8,022 bases of DNA from an uncultured Solirubrobacterales bacterium (GTDB lineage: Bacteria; Actinomycetota; Thermoleophilia; Solirubrobacterales; Solirubrobacteraceae): the NCBI GenBank assembly GCA_903830015.1, contig CAIKSH010000140.1:1-8022 (forward strand), read 5' to 3'. How positions within the stretch are numbered: position 1 is the stretch's first letter; each line of letters begins with the position of its first letter. Below, in pieces: positions 1 to 7,411 of this stretch. Position numbers and translations under genes: made by a program. The notes beneath the pieces were generated by a model, which had not been told where the DNA came from, ran no database searches, and worked only from the letters and a program-made list of their open reading frames with translations.

Positions 1-953
1 CCGGGCACGTCTTCCGGACCCGCGGCAAGGTGCTGATCGTTCCCGGCTGGCGCGGCGTGTGGGGCGAGCTGGCCGGCGGGGAGAAGAAGGACGACGAGGA
101 CTCCGGCTCCGACCAGCAGCTGCCCCGGCTCGAGAAGGGAGAGGAGGCCGCAGTTAACGACGTGGAGTCGCTGGAGAAGGAGACCAAGCCGCCAGGCCGT
201 TACTCCGACGCCTCCCTGCTCGGAGCCATGGAGGGTGCCGGCAAGTTCGTCGAGGACGAAGAGCTGCGCGAGGCGATGACCGACTCCGGGATCGGCACGC
301 CGGCGACGCGCGCGGCGATCATCGAGCGGCTGATCGACGTCGGCTACGTCGAGCGCGAGGGGCGTGCCCTGGTCCCCACCGAGAAGGGGATGAACGTCAT
401 CCGGCTGCTCGACGGCCACGCGCTCACCGAGCCGGCCCTGACCGGGGAGTGGGAGAAGCGGCTCAACGAGATCGAGGAGGGCACCGAGCAGCGCAAGAAG
501 TTCATGGCCGACATCGCCGGCTTCGCCGATGCGACGATCACCGAGCTCGACACCAAGCTCAAGGACGTGAAGATCCCCCGGGCCAACCTCGGGCCCTGCC
601 CGATCTGCGGCCAGGACATCATCGAGAACCGCAAGGGCTTCTCGTGCTGGTCGCGGGAGGATCCGGGCTGCGGCTTCGTCATCTGGAAGAAGAAGGCCGG
701 CAAGACGCTGAGCGAGAGCATCGCCCGCGAGCTGATCACCACAGGGGTTACGGCCAAGCAGGTGACCGGCTTCCGAGGACGCAGCGGGCGACCGTTCCGG
801 GCCAAGCTGGCCATGCAGCAGAACGAGGAAGGCAAGTGGCGGGTCGAGTTCGACGAGGAGTGGGCGAGGGAGAGCCGCCGCACGGCCGACGCCGAAGAGC
901 TCGAGGAGAAGGTCGTCACCGCCGACAGCAGCGACGCTGCCGACGCCGCCTGA
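1..953 (+). CDS. topB: DNA topoisomerase III-like (type IA), C-terminal part, 5' truncated by window edge
   Basis: Type IA topoisomerases cut one DNA strand through a tyrosine intermediate and pass the other strand, relaxing negative supercoils and unlinking replication or recombination intermediates. The frame is open from base 3 to the TGA at 951-953; the true start, the Toprim domain and the catalytic tyrosine lie upstream of the window. Visible parts in order: the strand 'GKVLIVPGWRGVWGE' (24-68), an acidic linker (about 80-140), the core motif GIGTPATRAAIIERL (288-332), and LTGEWEKRLNEIEEG (438-482). The PGW strand, GTPATR and LTGEWE forms match TopB better than classical TopA (GRPSTY). 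Then comes a zinc ribbon with cysteines at 597, 606, 645 and 669, and a Toprim_Crpt-type repeat (GKTLS..., TGFRGRSGRPFRAKL, to about 815). The tail is acidic and Ala/Glu/Asp-rich. The topA versus topB name is a judgement; the type IA identity is firm. It may be cotranscribed with the downstream nuclease genes. Confidence 0.9.
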   Translation, partial: GHVFRTRGKVLIVPGWRGVWGELAGGEKKDDEDSGSDQQLPRLEKGEEAAVNDVESLEKETKPPGRYSDASLLGAMEGAGKFVEDEELREAMTDSGIGTPATRAAIIERLIDVGYVEREGRALVPTEKGMNVIRLLDGHALTEPALTGEWEKRLNEIEEGTEQRKKFMADIAGFADATITELDTKLKDVKIPRANLGPCPICGQDIIENRKGFSCWSREDPGCGFVIWKKKAGKTLSESIARELITTGVTAKQVTGFRGRSGRPFRAKLAMQQNEEGKWRVEFDEEWARESRRTADAEELEEKVVTADSSDAADAA

Positions 954-972
954 CCGGGCCGTCAGATCCGCC

Positions 973-987
973 GGTCGCTGCGCGACC
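973..987 (+). other. Small hairpin in the topB-addB gap
   Basis: The sequence GGTCGC-TGC-GCGACC forms a perfect 6-bp stem with a 3-base loop. It ends 10 bases before the GTG start of the next gene. It can be enclosed by an outer 5-bp stem (GGGCC at 956-960 with GGCCC at 991-995). A competing 5-bp stem, CTGAC (950-954) with GTCAG (961-965), overlaps the topB stop codon. No T-run follows, so it is a poor intrinsic terminator. It could damp readthrough or affect translation initiation of the next gene, or be chance in GC-rich DNA. Confidence 0.35.
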
Positions 988-997
988 CTAGGCCCAG

Positions 998-3997
998 GTG
1001 CCGCTTGAGCTGATCACCGGGCCGGTCAACTCCGGCAAGGCCGGACTCGTCCTCGAGGCCGTGGAGAAGGCCGCCGCCGACGGGCTCGACCCGACGCTCG
1101 TCGTGCCGACGGCAGCCGACTCGGATCTCCTGCGCCGCGAGCTGGCCGGACGCGGCGTGACCGCCGCGGTCCGGGTCGTCGGCTTCCGGGGCCTCTGGGA
1201 GCAGGTGGCCCGACGGCTCTCGTTCGATCCGCGGCCACTGGCCCGGTTCCGGCTCGAGCGGATCGCGCGCGCGGTGTCCGACGAGGCGCTCGCTGCCGGA
1301 CGGCTCAACTCCTCGCTCCGGCTTTCGGCCGCGGAGGACGGGTTTGCCCCCGCCCTGGTCACCTTCGCCGAGGAGCTGGGCGACGCCGGAGCCGATCCGG
1401 ACCGCTTCGACGCGGTGATGGCCGCGTGGGCGGCCGCCGACTCGAGCCTGGAGAACTACTCCGGCGACCTGGCCCTCCTCTACCGCGCCTACCGTGAGCG
1501 GCTGGAGTCGCTCGGCGCGCGCGACGAGGCCGGCTTCGTCGCCGGACTGCTGGCCGAGCTGGCCGAAAACCCGCAGGCCTGGGGCCAGGCGCCGGTCTTC
1601 CTCTACGGCTTCGACGACTTCCCGGAGCGCCAGCTGGCGACGATCGAGGCGCTGGCCGGCCCGGCCGGCGCCCCGGTAACCGTCTCGTTCCCCTTCGAGC
1701 AGCGGGCGGCGTTCGAGGCGCGGGCGGCGGTCTTCGGCCGGCTGGAGGCTCTCGCTGGCGACGCGGTGAGGCACTGCCGCCGGGGGACCGCCCACTACGC
1801 ACCCGGCAGCGCGGGCCCGCTGGGCGGTTTGGAAGAGCGGCTCTTCGAGACCGGCGCCGGGGCCCTGGACCCGGGGCAGGCGGTAGAGCGGTACGTCGGC
1901 GGGAGCGAGCGCGCCGAGCTCGAGCTGGTGGCCGCGCGGGTCGCCGCCCTGATCGGCCGGGAGGGAGTCGCGCCCGAGGCGATCGCCGTCGCGGTTCGGG
2001 ACCTCGACGAGGGAACCGTTCCCCTCGTCGAGGCGGTCTTCGCCGAGGCCGGCGTCCCGATTGCGCTGCGCCAGCGGGTGGTGATCGGGCGCACGGCGCT
2101 CGTCCGCGGCGTGCTGGCCCTCATGCGCTGCGCCCTGGCGCCCGACCCGGCGGCCCCGGCTTCGGTCGACCTGGTGGCCGAGCTGGTGACCTGGCTGCGC
2201 ACGCCCGGGGTCAGCCCGCCGGAATTCCTCTGGCAGGCCGACGTGCTGGAGCGGGCCTTCCGGCAGGGAGAGCTGGAGAGCCTCCAGCAGGCCGAGGAGC
2301 GCTGGTCCCGGATCAGTGGCCTCGACTCGATCACCGCACTGGAGGTTCTCCGGGAGGGCTTCCGCGACAGCCAGGCCGAGGGCTTCCGCCGCTGTGCCTC
2401 GCAGGCGCGCCGCGTCCTGGCCGCCGCCGCCGGCCAGGAAAGTGCTCCGGTGCTTAGCGGGGCCGAGCTGAGAAACGCCGAGGCGCTCGCCGACCTGCTG
2501 GTCGGTTTCGAGGACCTGGAGTGGCTGGTCGGAAGGTCGCCCGACCTGGCGCCCTCCCCGGCCCAGGCGGTTGCCGAGCTGGCCGCGCGTGAGATCGAGG
2601 TGGGGGAGAGCATCGTCCCGGGCTCGGTCTCGGTGGCCCGGCCCCTGGCGCTCAGGGCCCGCCGGGTCGACACCCTCATCGTGGCCCGGATGCAGGAAAG
2701 CCAGTATCCGAGCCGGGGCCGGGAGAGCCCCTTCCTCGGGGACCTGACCCGTGTGCGGGTGGACGCCGCGGCGACGGCCGCGGGGCTCGAGCCGCTCTGG
2801 CCCGACGGCCGGCCCGACCGGGTAGCCGCCGAGCGCCACCTGCTCCACGCCCTCCTGTCGCGAGCCGAGCGGATGCTCGCGTACAGCCACTACCGGATGA
2901 CCGATGGCGGCGAGCCGGCCAATCCCTCGCTCTTCCTGGACGACGTCGAGGAGCTCTTCGAGCCCCGCCCCCCGCTGCTCGTGCGGCGCCTGGGCGAGAC
3001 CGGCTGGGACGAGGATCCCCGGCTCGCCCCCAGCGACTACCAGCTCGCCCTCGCCGCCCTGCGGCCCCGCGCAGGGCGCGAGGAGAGCTACCTGCTCTCG
3101 AGCCCGGCGGCGATAGACAGCCTCTCGGGGCGGGGCGTCTGGTCGGCGACCTCGCTAGAGCTCTACCTGCGCTGCCCGGTCGCGTGGTTCGTCGAGCGCT
3201 TCCTGCGCCCGGAGAACCTCGAGCCCGATTCGGAGGCGATCCGGTTCGGCGACGCGGCGCATCGCGTGATGAAGTCGGTCTTCGATTCGCTCCCCGACCA
3301 GGAGCGCCGGATAACCGCCGGGAACCTGGACGCGGCCCTGGCGGCGCTCGACAATGCCGTCGGGACGGTGGCCGTGGTCTCGCCCGACCCAGTGCAGGAG
3401 CGGATCATGCGCCACCGCATGGGCCGGATGCTCTCCGGCTTCCTCGCCCAGGAGGCCGGGTCCGGATCGTCGTTCGTGCCCTCGGAGTTCGAGCTCGAAT
3501 TCGGCAGCGGGGCCAGCGCGCCGGCCGATCTCGGCGACGGCCTGCTCCTGCGGGGCCAGATCGACCGCGTCGACCTCAGCGACGGCGACGCCATCGTCCT
3601 GGACTACAAGTCCGGGGCGACCTCGAAGGACTGGCCGGCGGCCAAGTGGCTTGAGCGGGGCGTGCTCCAGGCCGCCCTCTACGCACTGGTCTACGAGAGC
3701 GAGCGGCCCCAGGAGAGGGTGGTCGGCTCGATGTACGCGTCGCTGCGCGCCGACAGCAAGGGCCCGCGCGGGGCGATCGAGGCGGGAGCCGACGTCGGCC
3801 GCGAGGACATCACCGGGACCGACCGGGTCTCCGAGCCCGACTTCCGGGAGCTCCTGTCGGAGGCCCGGGAGCTCGCCGCCGGTGCGGTGGCACAGATCGG
3901 CGCCGGCGTCCTCACCCCGACCGAGGACCCGCAGCGCTGCGCCTTCAGCTCCGACGGCGGCTGCGCCCATCCCGAGATCTGCCGGAGGTACAGATGA
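998..3997 (+). CDS. addB: AddB-like helicase-nuclease subunit (inactivated helicase fold plus PD-(D/E)XK nuclease with Fe-S signature)
   Basis: This is the predicted AddB-type partner of a double-strand-break resection complex; AddB subunits scan DNA with a dead helicase fold and cut one strand with a C-terminal nuclease. The 999-residue protein opens with a P-loop-like GPVNSGKA (8-15) in which Ala replaces the usual Ser/Thr after Lys14. YGFDDF (203-208) and a block near 300-335 resemble AddB helicase-fold segments, and MQESQYPSRG (565-574) sits at the motif V-like position. No DExx helicase motif II is seen. The nuclease begins at WSATSLELYLRC (715-726) and has His755, Asp856 (GQIDRVD), Asp869-Tyr-Lys871 (DYKSG) and Gln891-x3-Tyr895. 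Cys726, Cys981, Cys989 and Cys995 form an AddB-type Fe-S set. The length is short beside Bacillus AddB (about 1170). GTG 998 is the first possible start after an in-frame TAG at 989-991; no good Shine-Dalgarno is visible. Its stop overlaps the next gene by four bases. AdnA is the alternative name, but the weak motor motifs favour AddB. Confidence 0.85.
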   Translation: MPLELITGPVNSGKAGLVLEAVEKAAADGLDPTLVVPTAADSDLLRRELAGRGVTAAVRVVGFRGLWEQVARRLSFDPRPLARFRLERIARAVSDEALAAGRLNSSLRLSAAEDGFAPALVTFAEELGDAGADPDRFDAVMAAWAAADSSLENYSGDLALLYRAYRERLESLGARDEAGFVAGLLAELAENPQAWGQAPVFLYGFDDFPERQLATIEALAGPAGAPVTVSFPFEQRAAFEARAAVFGRLEALAGDAVRHCRRGTAHYAPGSAGPLGGLEERLFETGAGALDPGQAVERYVGGSERAELELVAARVAALIGREGVAPEAIAVAVRDLDEGTVPLVEAVFAEAGVPIALRQRVVIGRTALVRGVLALMRCALAPDPAAPASVDLVAELVTWLRTPGVSPPEFLWQADVLERAFRQGELESLQQAEERWSRISGLDSITALEVLREGFRDSQAEGFRRCASQARRVLAAAAGQESAPVLSGAELRNAEALADLLVGFEDLEWLVGRSPDLAPSPAQAVAELAAREIEVGESIVPGSVSVARPLALRARRVDTLIVARMQESQYPSRGRESPFLGDLTRVRVDAAATAAGLEPLWPDGRPDRVAAERHLLHALLSRAERMLAYSHYRMTDGGEPANPSLFLDDVEELFEPRPPLLVRRLGETGWDEDPRLAPSDYQLALAALRPRAGREESYLLSSPAAIDSLSGRGVWSATSLELYLRCPVAWFVERFLRPENLEPDSEAIRFGDAAHRVMKSVFDSLPDQERRITAGNLDAALAALDNAVGTVAVVSPDPVQERIMRHRMGRMLSGFLAQEAGSGSSFVPSEFELEFGSGASAPADLGDGLLLRGQIDRVDLSDGDAIVLDYKSGATSKDWPAAKWLERGVLQAALYALVYESERPQERVVGSMYASLRADSKGPRGAIEAGADVGREDITGTDRVSEPDFRELLSEARELAAGAVAQIGAGVLTPTEDPQRCAFSSDGGCAHPEICRRYR
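3984..3988 (+). promoter_or_regulatory. Shine-Dalgarno for the AddA-like gene
   Basis: GGAGG lies 5 bases before the ATG at 3994, inside the last codons of the AddB-like gene. It is the clearest ribosome binding site in the window. Together with the ATGA stop-start overlap it supports 3994 rather than the alternative in-frame ATG at 4033 and predicts translational coupling of the two subunits. Confidence 0.75.
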
Positions 3998-6900
3998 GCG
4001 GCAGGGAGGCGCGGCTCTGGGACGGCGAGGTGATGGTCGGCCCGTACGGCCCGCTGAACGCCGAGCAGGTCGCCGCGGCCAGCAACCGGGCCGAGCCCCT
4101 GCTGCTGGAAGCCAGCGCGGGGGCCGGCAAGACGCTGGTCCTGGTGGAGCGTTTCGTCCGCGACGTGCTGGAGGGCGACGGCGAGGGCGAGCCGCTCGGC
4201 TGCGAGGAGATCCTCACCATCACCTTCACCCGCAAGGCGGCCGCCGAGCTGAGGTCGCGGATCCGGCGCCGCTTCGCCGAACTGGCGGCCTCGGACATCC
4301 CGCAGGCCGCCAGGGCCCGCGCCGCCGTCGCCGAGCTCGACGGGGCCTGGATCTCCACCATCGACGCTTTCTGCGCCCGCGTGCTGCGCCGCCACGCCCT
4401 GGTCGCCGGGGTCGACCCCGGCTTCACGGTGATCGAGGAGGCCGACCTGGCCGGTGCCCGCCGCCGGGCCTTCGCCGATGCGGTGAGCCGAATGCTCGAG
4501 GGCGCCGAGCAGGAACGGCTGCTCGACCTCCTGGCGGCCGACCGCTACGAGGGGCTCCTGGCCGAGATCTCCCGTACCTACGACCGCCTGCGCAGTGCCG
4601 GCCAGGCCGAGCCGCGGCTGCCGGAGGCGGCTTCCGGCGAGGACCCCGACGGCTGGATCGCCCTGCTCGACCAGCTGCTCGCCGCCTACGGGGAGGCCTT
4701 CGCGCGGGAGAAGCGCCGCCGGGGAGGATGTGACTTCTCGGACGTCGTCTTCGCCACGCTCGGGCTCTTCACCGACCACCCGGCGATAGCCGCCGAGTAC
4801 CGGGACCGCTTCCGCCGCGTCCTGATCGACGAGTTCCAGGACACCAATGGGCTTCAGCTGCGGCTCTTCGAGGCGCTCGGGGTGCCGGCGCGCTTCCAGG
4901 TTGGCGACCCGCTTCAGTCGATCTACGGCTTCCGCTTCGCCGACGTCGAGCTCTTCCGGGAGGTGGCGGAAGCCCACTCCCGTGACGGCCAGCGACTGCA
5001 GCTGGTTCGCAACTACCGTTCGCGCCCCGAAATCCTCGAGGTGCTCAACGCTGCCTTCGGCGAGGCTCACACCGGCGGCGGCTTCGAATGGGTGGAGATC
5101 GTCAGCGGCCACGAGGACCCGGCCGAGGCGCCGTGGGAGGGGGCCGCCGGAGAGGGCCCCTTCGTCGAGCTCCTCTTCACCGACCGCGCCGCCTGGGACG
5201 ACGCGGAGCCCGGGCCCGCAGTGGCCGAGGCCCGGCTGGTGGCCAACCGGGTCAGGCAGCTGGTGGACGACGGAGAGGCCGGGCCGGGCGAGATCGTGAT
5301 CCTGATGGAGACCCGGTCGGCGATGGCCACCTACCGCGAAGAGCTTCGCCGCATCGGGCTCGAAGCGGTATCGGACGGGGGCGAGAGCTGGTGGTCGCGC
5401 GCCGAGCTTTGCGACCTGCTGGTCCACGTGCGCCTGCTCGCCAACCGGGGCGACGAAGAGCAGCTCCTGGGTGCCCTGCGGTCGCCGATGTGCGGAGTAA
5501 GCCTCGACACGCTCGCGCTCCTGGGTGCCGAACGGGTGCAGGGGAAGCGTTCCTCGCTCTTCGAGGCCCTGGAGGCCGCCTGTTCCGACGAGCAGGAGCC
5601 CGGGACCCCGGCCTCCTCGATCGACGAGGTCGAGCGCTCCCGGCTTCGGGCCTACCTCGCGCTCTTCCGCGAGTGGGCGCAGGCCTACGGGGGCCTCGGG
5701 GCCGGGGACCTGCTGGACCGGATCGCCCGCGACAGCGGCTACCAGAGCCTCCTGCTCCAGGAGAGCGGGGGCCAGCTGGCGCTGGCCAACGTCCGCAAGC
5801 TGGTGGCCCTGGCCCACGGCTGGGACAGCCGTGACGGCGGGGATACGAGGGCCTTCCTGGACTGGGTTGACACCGCCGCTCCCGGTTCCAGCCAGACCGA
5901 CGCCCCGGTCGGCGGGGCCATCGACGCCGACGGCCGCGACGACCCGGCCGGGCCGGTTCGCCTGATGACGATTCACGCGGCCAAGGGCCTCGAGTTCCCG
6001 GTCGTGGTCATTCCCCGTCTGGGAAGCGGCGTCCGGGGCGACAATTCGGCCATTCGCGTGGAGGGCGACCGGGTCGGCTGCTCCCTGCACGTGGCCGGCG
6101 ACGGAGGCGGGAAGGGCGCCGTGGGCCCGCATGCCGAGCTTCGCGACGAGGCCGACGCACGGGTCCATCACGAGCGCCGGCGCAGCATTCACGTAGCCGT
6201 CACCAGGGCCGAGCGCCGGCTGGTGCTCTCCGGTGCCGGCAAGCCCTCGGGGCCGTGGGACCTCGATGACCGCTCGGCCCGGTCGGCCCCCCTGCGCTGG
6301 ATCGTGCCGGCGCTCCTGGGTCCCGACGCGCCGGCGATCCTCGAGGAAGGCGGCGGCGAGATCCCGGTTGGCGGGGTGTCCGGGGCCCCGACGGTGCGCC
6401 TCGTGGTGAGCACGCCCGACCGGGCGCCTGAGCTCATGGGGGCACCGGAAGAGTCTGGTGCCCTCGAGCCGGGCGAGCCCGAGCCGCTCAGGCCGCCGGC
6501 CCCGGCCGGCGAGGGCGCCCGCGAAGTCCCCGCGACCGTCAGTTACTCGGAGCTTTCCCGCTTTTCGGAGTGCGGCTACCGCTGGTACCTCGAGAAGGTG
6601 GTCGGGCTGCCGCCCAGGACCGAGGACGGCCCGGGCAACGGTTCCGGCGCGGCCCGGGCGCGCGGAACGCTGGCCCACCGGCTGCTCGAGGAATTCACCT
6701 TCGAGGAGCCCGAGGCGATCCCCTCCGACGACCAGATCGCCGCCCTGGCCCTCACCGTCGAGGGCGCCTCGCCGGGGCCGAAGGAGATCGCCGAGCAGCG
6801 GGAGCTGCTCGAGCGCTTTGCCGCCAGCGACCTGTGGAAGGAGATCGCCGCCTGTCCGGCCGTGGAGAGGGAGAGCAGCTTTGCCGTAGCGCTGGCCCCT

Positions 6901-7344
6901 GGCGACGCAACGCTCCCCGTGCTCACCGGCGCCATCGACCTCATCGCGGGGCGGCCGGACGGCAGCTCCCTCGTGGTCGACTACAAGACCGACCGCCTGG
7001 ACCCGCAGGGCGACGAGGATCTGGGCGAACGGGTCGAGGCGCGCTACGGGCTCCAGCGCGACGCCTACGCGCTGGTGGCCCTGCGGCGCGGCGCCAGCGA
7101 GGTTGAGGTCGTCTACTGCTTCCTCGAACGGCCAGGGGAGAGGGTGGCGTCGGTCTTTACCGCGGCGCACGAGGAGCAGCTGGTAGCCCGCCTGGCCGCG
7201 GCGGCCCGGGAGCTGACCGACGGCGTATTCCCGGTTTCGCAGGAGCCCCGGGCCGCGCTATGCCTGGGCTGCCCGGGGCGCCCGCTCGCTAACTCGCCCG
7301 GGCTCTGCTCGTACAGCTTCGAAGAGACCTCCCGCAGCGGCTGA
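3994..7344 (+). CDS. addA: AddA-like ATP-dependent helicase-nuclease (UvrD/Rep superfamily 1, PD-(D/E)XK nuclease)
   Basis: This is the predicted 3'-to-5' DNA motor and second nuclease of an AddAB-like complex that unwinds and trims broken duplex ends for RecA loading. The 1116-residue protein has a complete helicase motif set: Q motif LNAEQ (Gln25), Walker A SAGAGKT (41-47), motif Ia TFTRKAAAEL (77-86), Ib STIDAF (121-126), motif II DEFQD (279-283), motif III VGDPLQSIYGFR (303-314), motif IV NYRSRPE (340-346), motif V TIHAAKGLEF (659-668) and motif VI VAVTRAERR (734-742). A Pro/Glu-rich linker (about 815-848) leads to the nuclease: SYSELSRFSEC (850-860), His895, Asp982, DYK (996-998) and Gln1021-x3-Tyr1025. 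Cys860, Cys1090, Cys1093 and Cys1105 resemble an Fe-S set, which is not expected in classical AddA. Length is close to, but under, Bacillus AddA (about 1230). The start overlaps the upstream stop (ATGA) and has GGAGG before it. AdnB or another actinobacterial UvrD-nuclease fusion is an alternative label; the biochemical class is secure. Confidence 0.92.
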   Translation: MSGREARLWDGEVMVGPYGPLNAEQVAAASNRAEPLLLEASAGAGKTLVLVERFVRDVLEGDGEGEPLGCEEILTITFTRKAAAELRSRIRRRFAELAASDIPQAARARAAVAELDGAWISTIDAFCARVLRRHALVAGVDPGFTVIEEADLAGARRRAFADAVSRMLEGAEQERLLDLLAADRYEGLLAEISRTYDRLRSAGQAEPRLPEAASGEDPDGWIALLDQLLAAYGEAFAREKRRRGGCDFSDVVFATLGLFTDHPAIAAEYRDRFRRVLIDEFQDTNGLQLRLFEALGVPARFQVGDPLQSIYGFRFADVELFREVAEAHSRDGQRLQLVRNYRSRPEILEVLNAAFGEAHTGGGFEWVEIVSGHEDPAEAPWEGAAGEGPFVELLFTDRAAWDDAEPGPAVAEARLVANRVRQLVDDGEAGPGEIVILMETRSAMATYREELRRIGLEAVSDGGESWWSRAELCDLLVHVRLLANRGDEEQLLGALRSPMCGVSLDTLALLGAERVQGKRSSLFEALEAACSDEQEPGTPASSIDEVERSRLRAYLALFREWAQAYGGLGAGDLLDRIARDSGYQSLLLQESGGQLALANVRKLVALAHGWDSRDGGDTRAFLDWVDTAAPGSSQTDAPVGGAIDADGRDDPAGPVRLMTIHAAKGLEFPVVVIPRLGSGVRGDNSAIRVEGDRVGCSLHVAGDGGGKGAVGPHAELRDEADARVHHERRRSIHVAVTRAERRLVLSGAGKPSGPWDLDDRSARSAPLRWIVPALLGPDAPAILEEGGGEIPVGGVSGAPTVRLVVSTPDRAPELMGAPEESGALEPGEPEPLRPPAPAGEGAREVPATVSYSELSRFSECGYRWYLEKVVGLPPRTEDGPGNGSGAARARGTLAHRLLEEFTFEEPEAIPSDDQIAALALTVEGASPGPKEIAEQRELLERFAASDLWKEIAACPAVERESSFAVALAPGDATLPVLTGAIDLIAGRPDGSSLVVDYKTDRLDPQGDEDLGERVEARYGLQRDAYALVALRRGASEVEVVYCFLERPGERVASVFTAAHEEQLVARLAAAARELTDGVFPVSQEPRAALCLGCPGRPLANSPGLCSYSFEETSRSG

Positions 7345-7364
7345 GCGCCCGCGTTTCCGGGCGC
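7345..7364 (+). terminator. GC-rich hairpin just after the AddA-like stop codon, possible terminator
   Basis: GCGCCCG (7345-7351) and CGGGCGC (7358-7364) form a perfect 7-bp G/C-only stem with a 6-base loop (CGTTTC). It starts on the base after the TGA at 7342-7344 and precedes a promoter-like sequence, which is the right place to end the topB/addBA transcript. No T-run follows, so it would be a U-tract-less terminator of the kind proposed for high-GC actinobacteria, or only an mRNA 3'-end stabiliser. Confidence 0.5.
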
Positions 7365-7372
7365 GATCGGGA

Positions 7373-7401
7373 CTGTCAGGGCGGGCGAATACGGATAGAA
7401 T
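7373..7401 (+). promoter_or_regulatory. Candidate sigma70-type promoter for gltB
   Basis: CTGTCA (7373-7378, four of six matches to TTGACA) and TAGAAT (7396-7401, five of six matches to TATAAT) are separated by 17 bases. The site lies in the only A/T-richer patch of the gap, downstream of the hairpin at 7345-7364. Transcription would start near 7408, giving a leader of about 45 bases. It predicts that gltB is transcribed independently of the helicase-nuclease genes. The assignment is by pattern only. Confidence 0.5.
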
Positions 7402-7411
7402 CCGGGGTTCG

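Noticed and set aside
449..991. An alternative plus-strand frame over the end of topB.
   Set aside because: Its translation is an Arg-rich out-of-frame reading of the topoisomerase zinc-ribbon region, which is clearly coding in the other frame.
962..2890. A 642-codon minus-strand open frame opposite the AddB-like gene.
   Set aside because: Same GC-bias shadow: low-complexity Arg/Gly/Pro composition, no motif, no ribosome binding site, and the sense frame has a coherent domain structure.
4033..4035. An alternative ATG for the AddA-like gene, preceded by GAGGTG.
   Set aside because: ATG 3994 has a well-spaced GGAGG and the classic ATGA overlap with the upstream stop; the residues between are not needed to decide function, so 4033 remains only a weak alternative.
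1924..7078. At least six copies of GCTGGTGG, the E. coli Chi octamer (1924, 5235, 5259, 5387, 5799, 7071), in the genes for a Chi-type enzyme.
   Set aside because: They fall mostly on in-frame CTG-GTG (Leu-Val) codons favoured in this GC-rich genome. AddAB enzymes recognise other, species-specific Chi sequences, so no functional meaning can be drawn.
3691..7170. A 1159-codon open frame on the minus strand, the longest in the window, spanning both helicase-nuclease genes.
   Set aside because: It is antisense to genes with clear helicase and nuclease motifs, its translation is Arg/Gly/Pro/Leu-rich with no recognisable domain, and stop-free antisense frames are expected where codons end in G or C. 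It crosses the boundary of two real genes.
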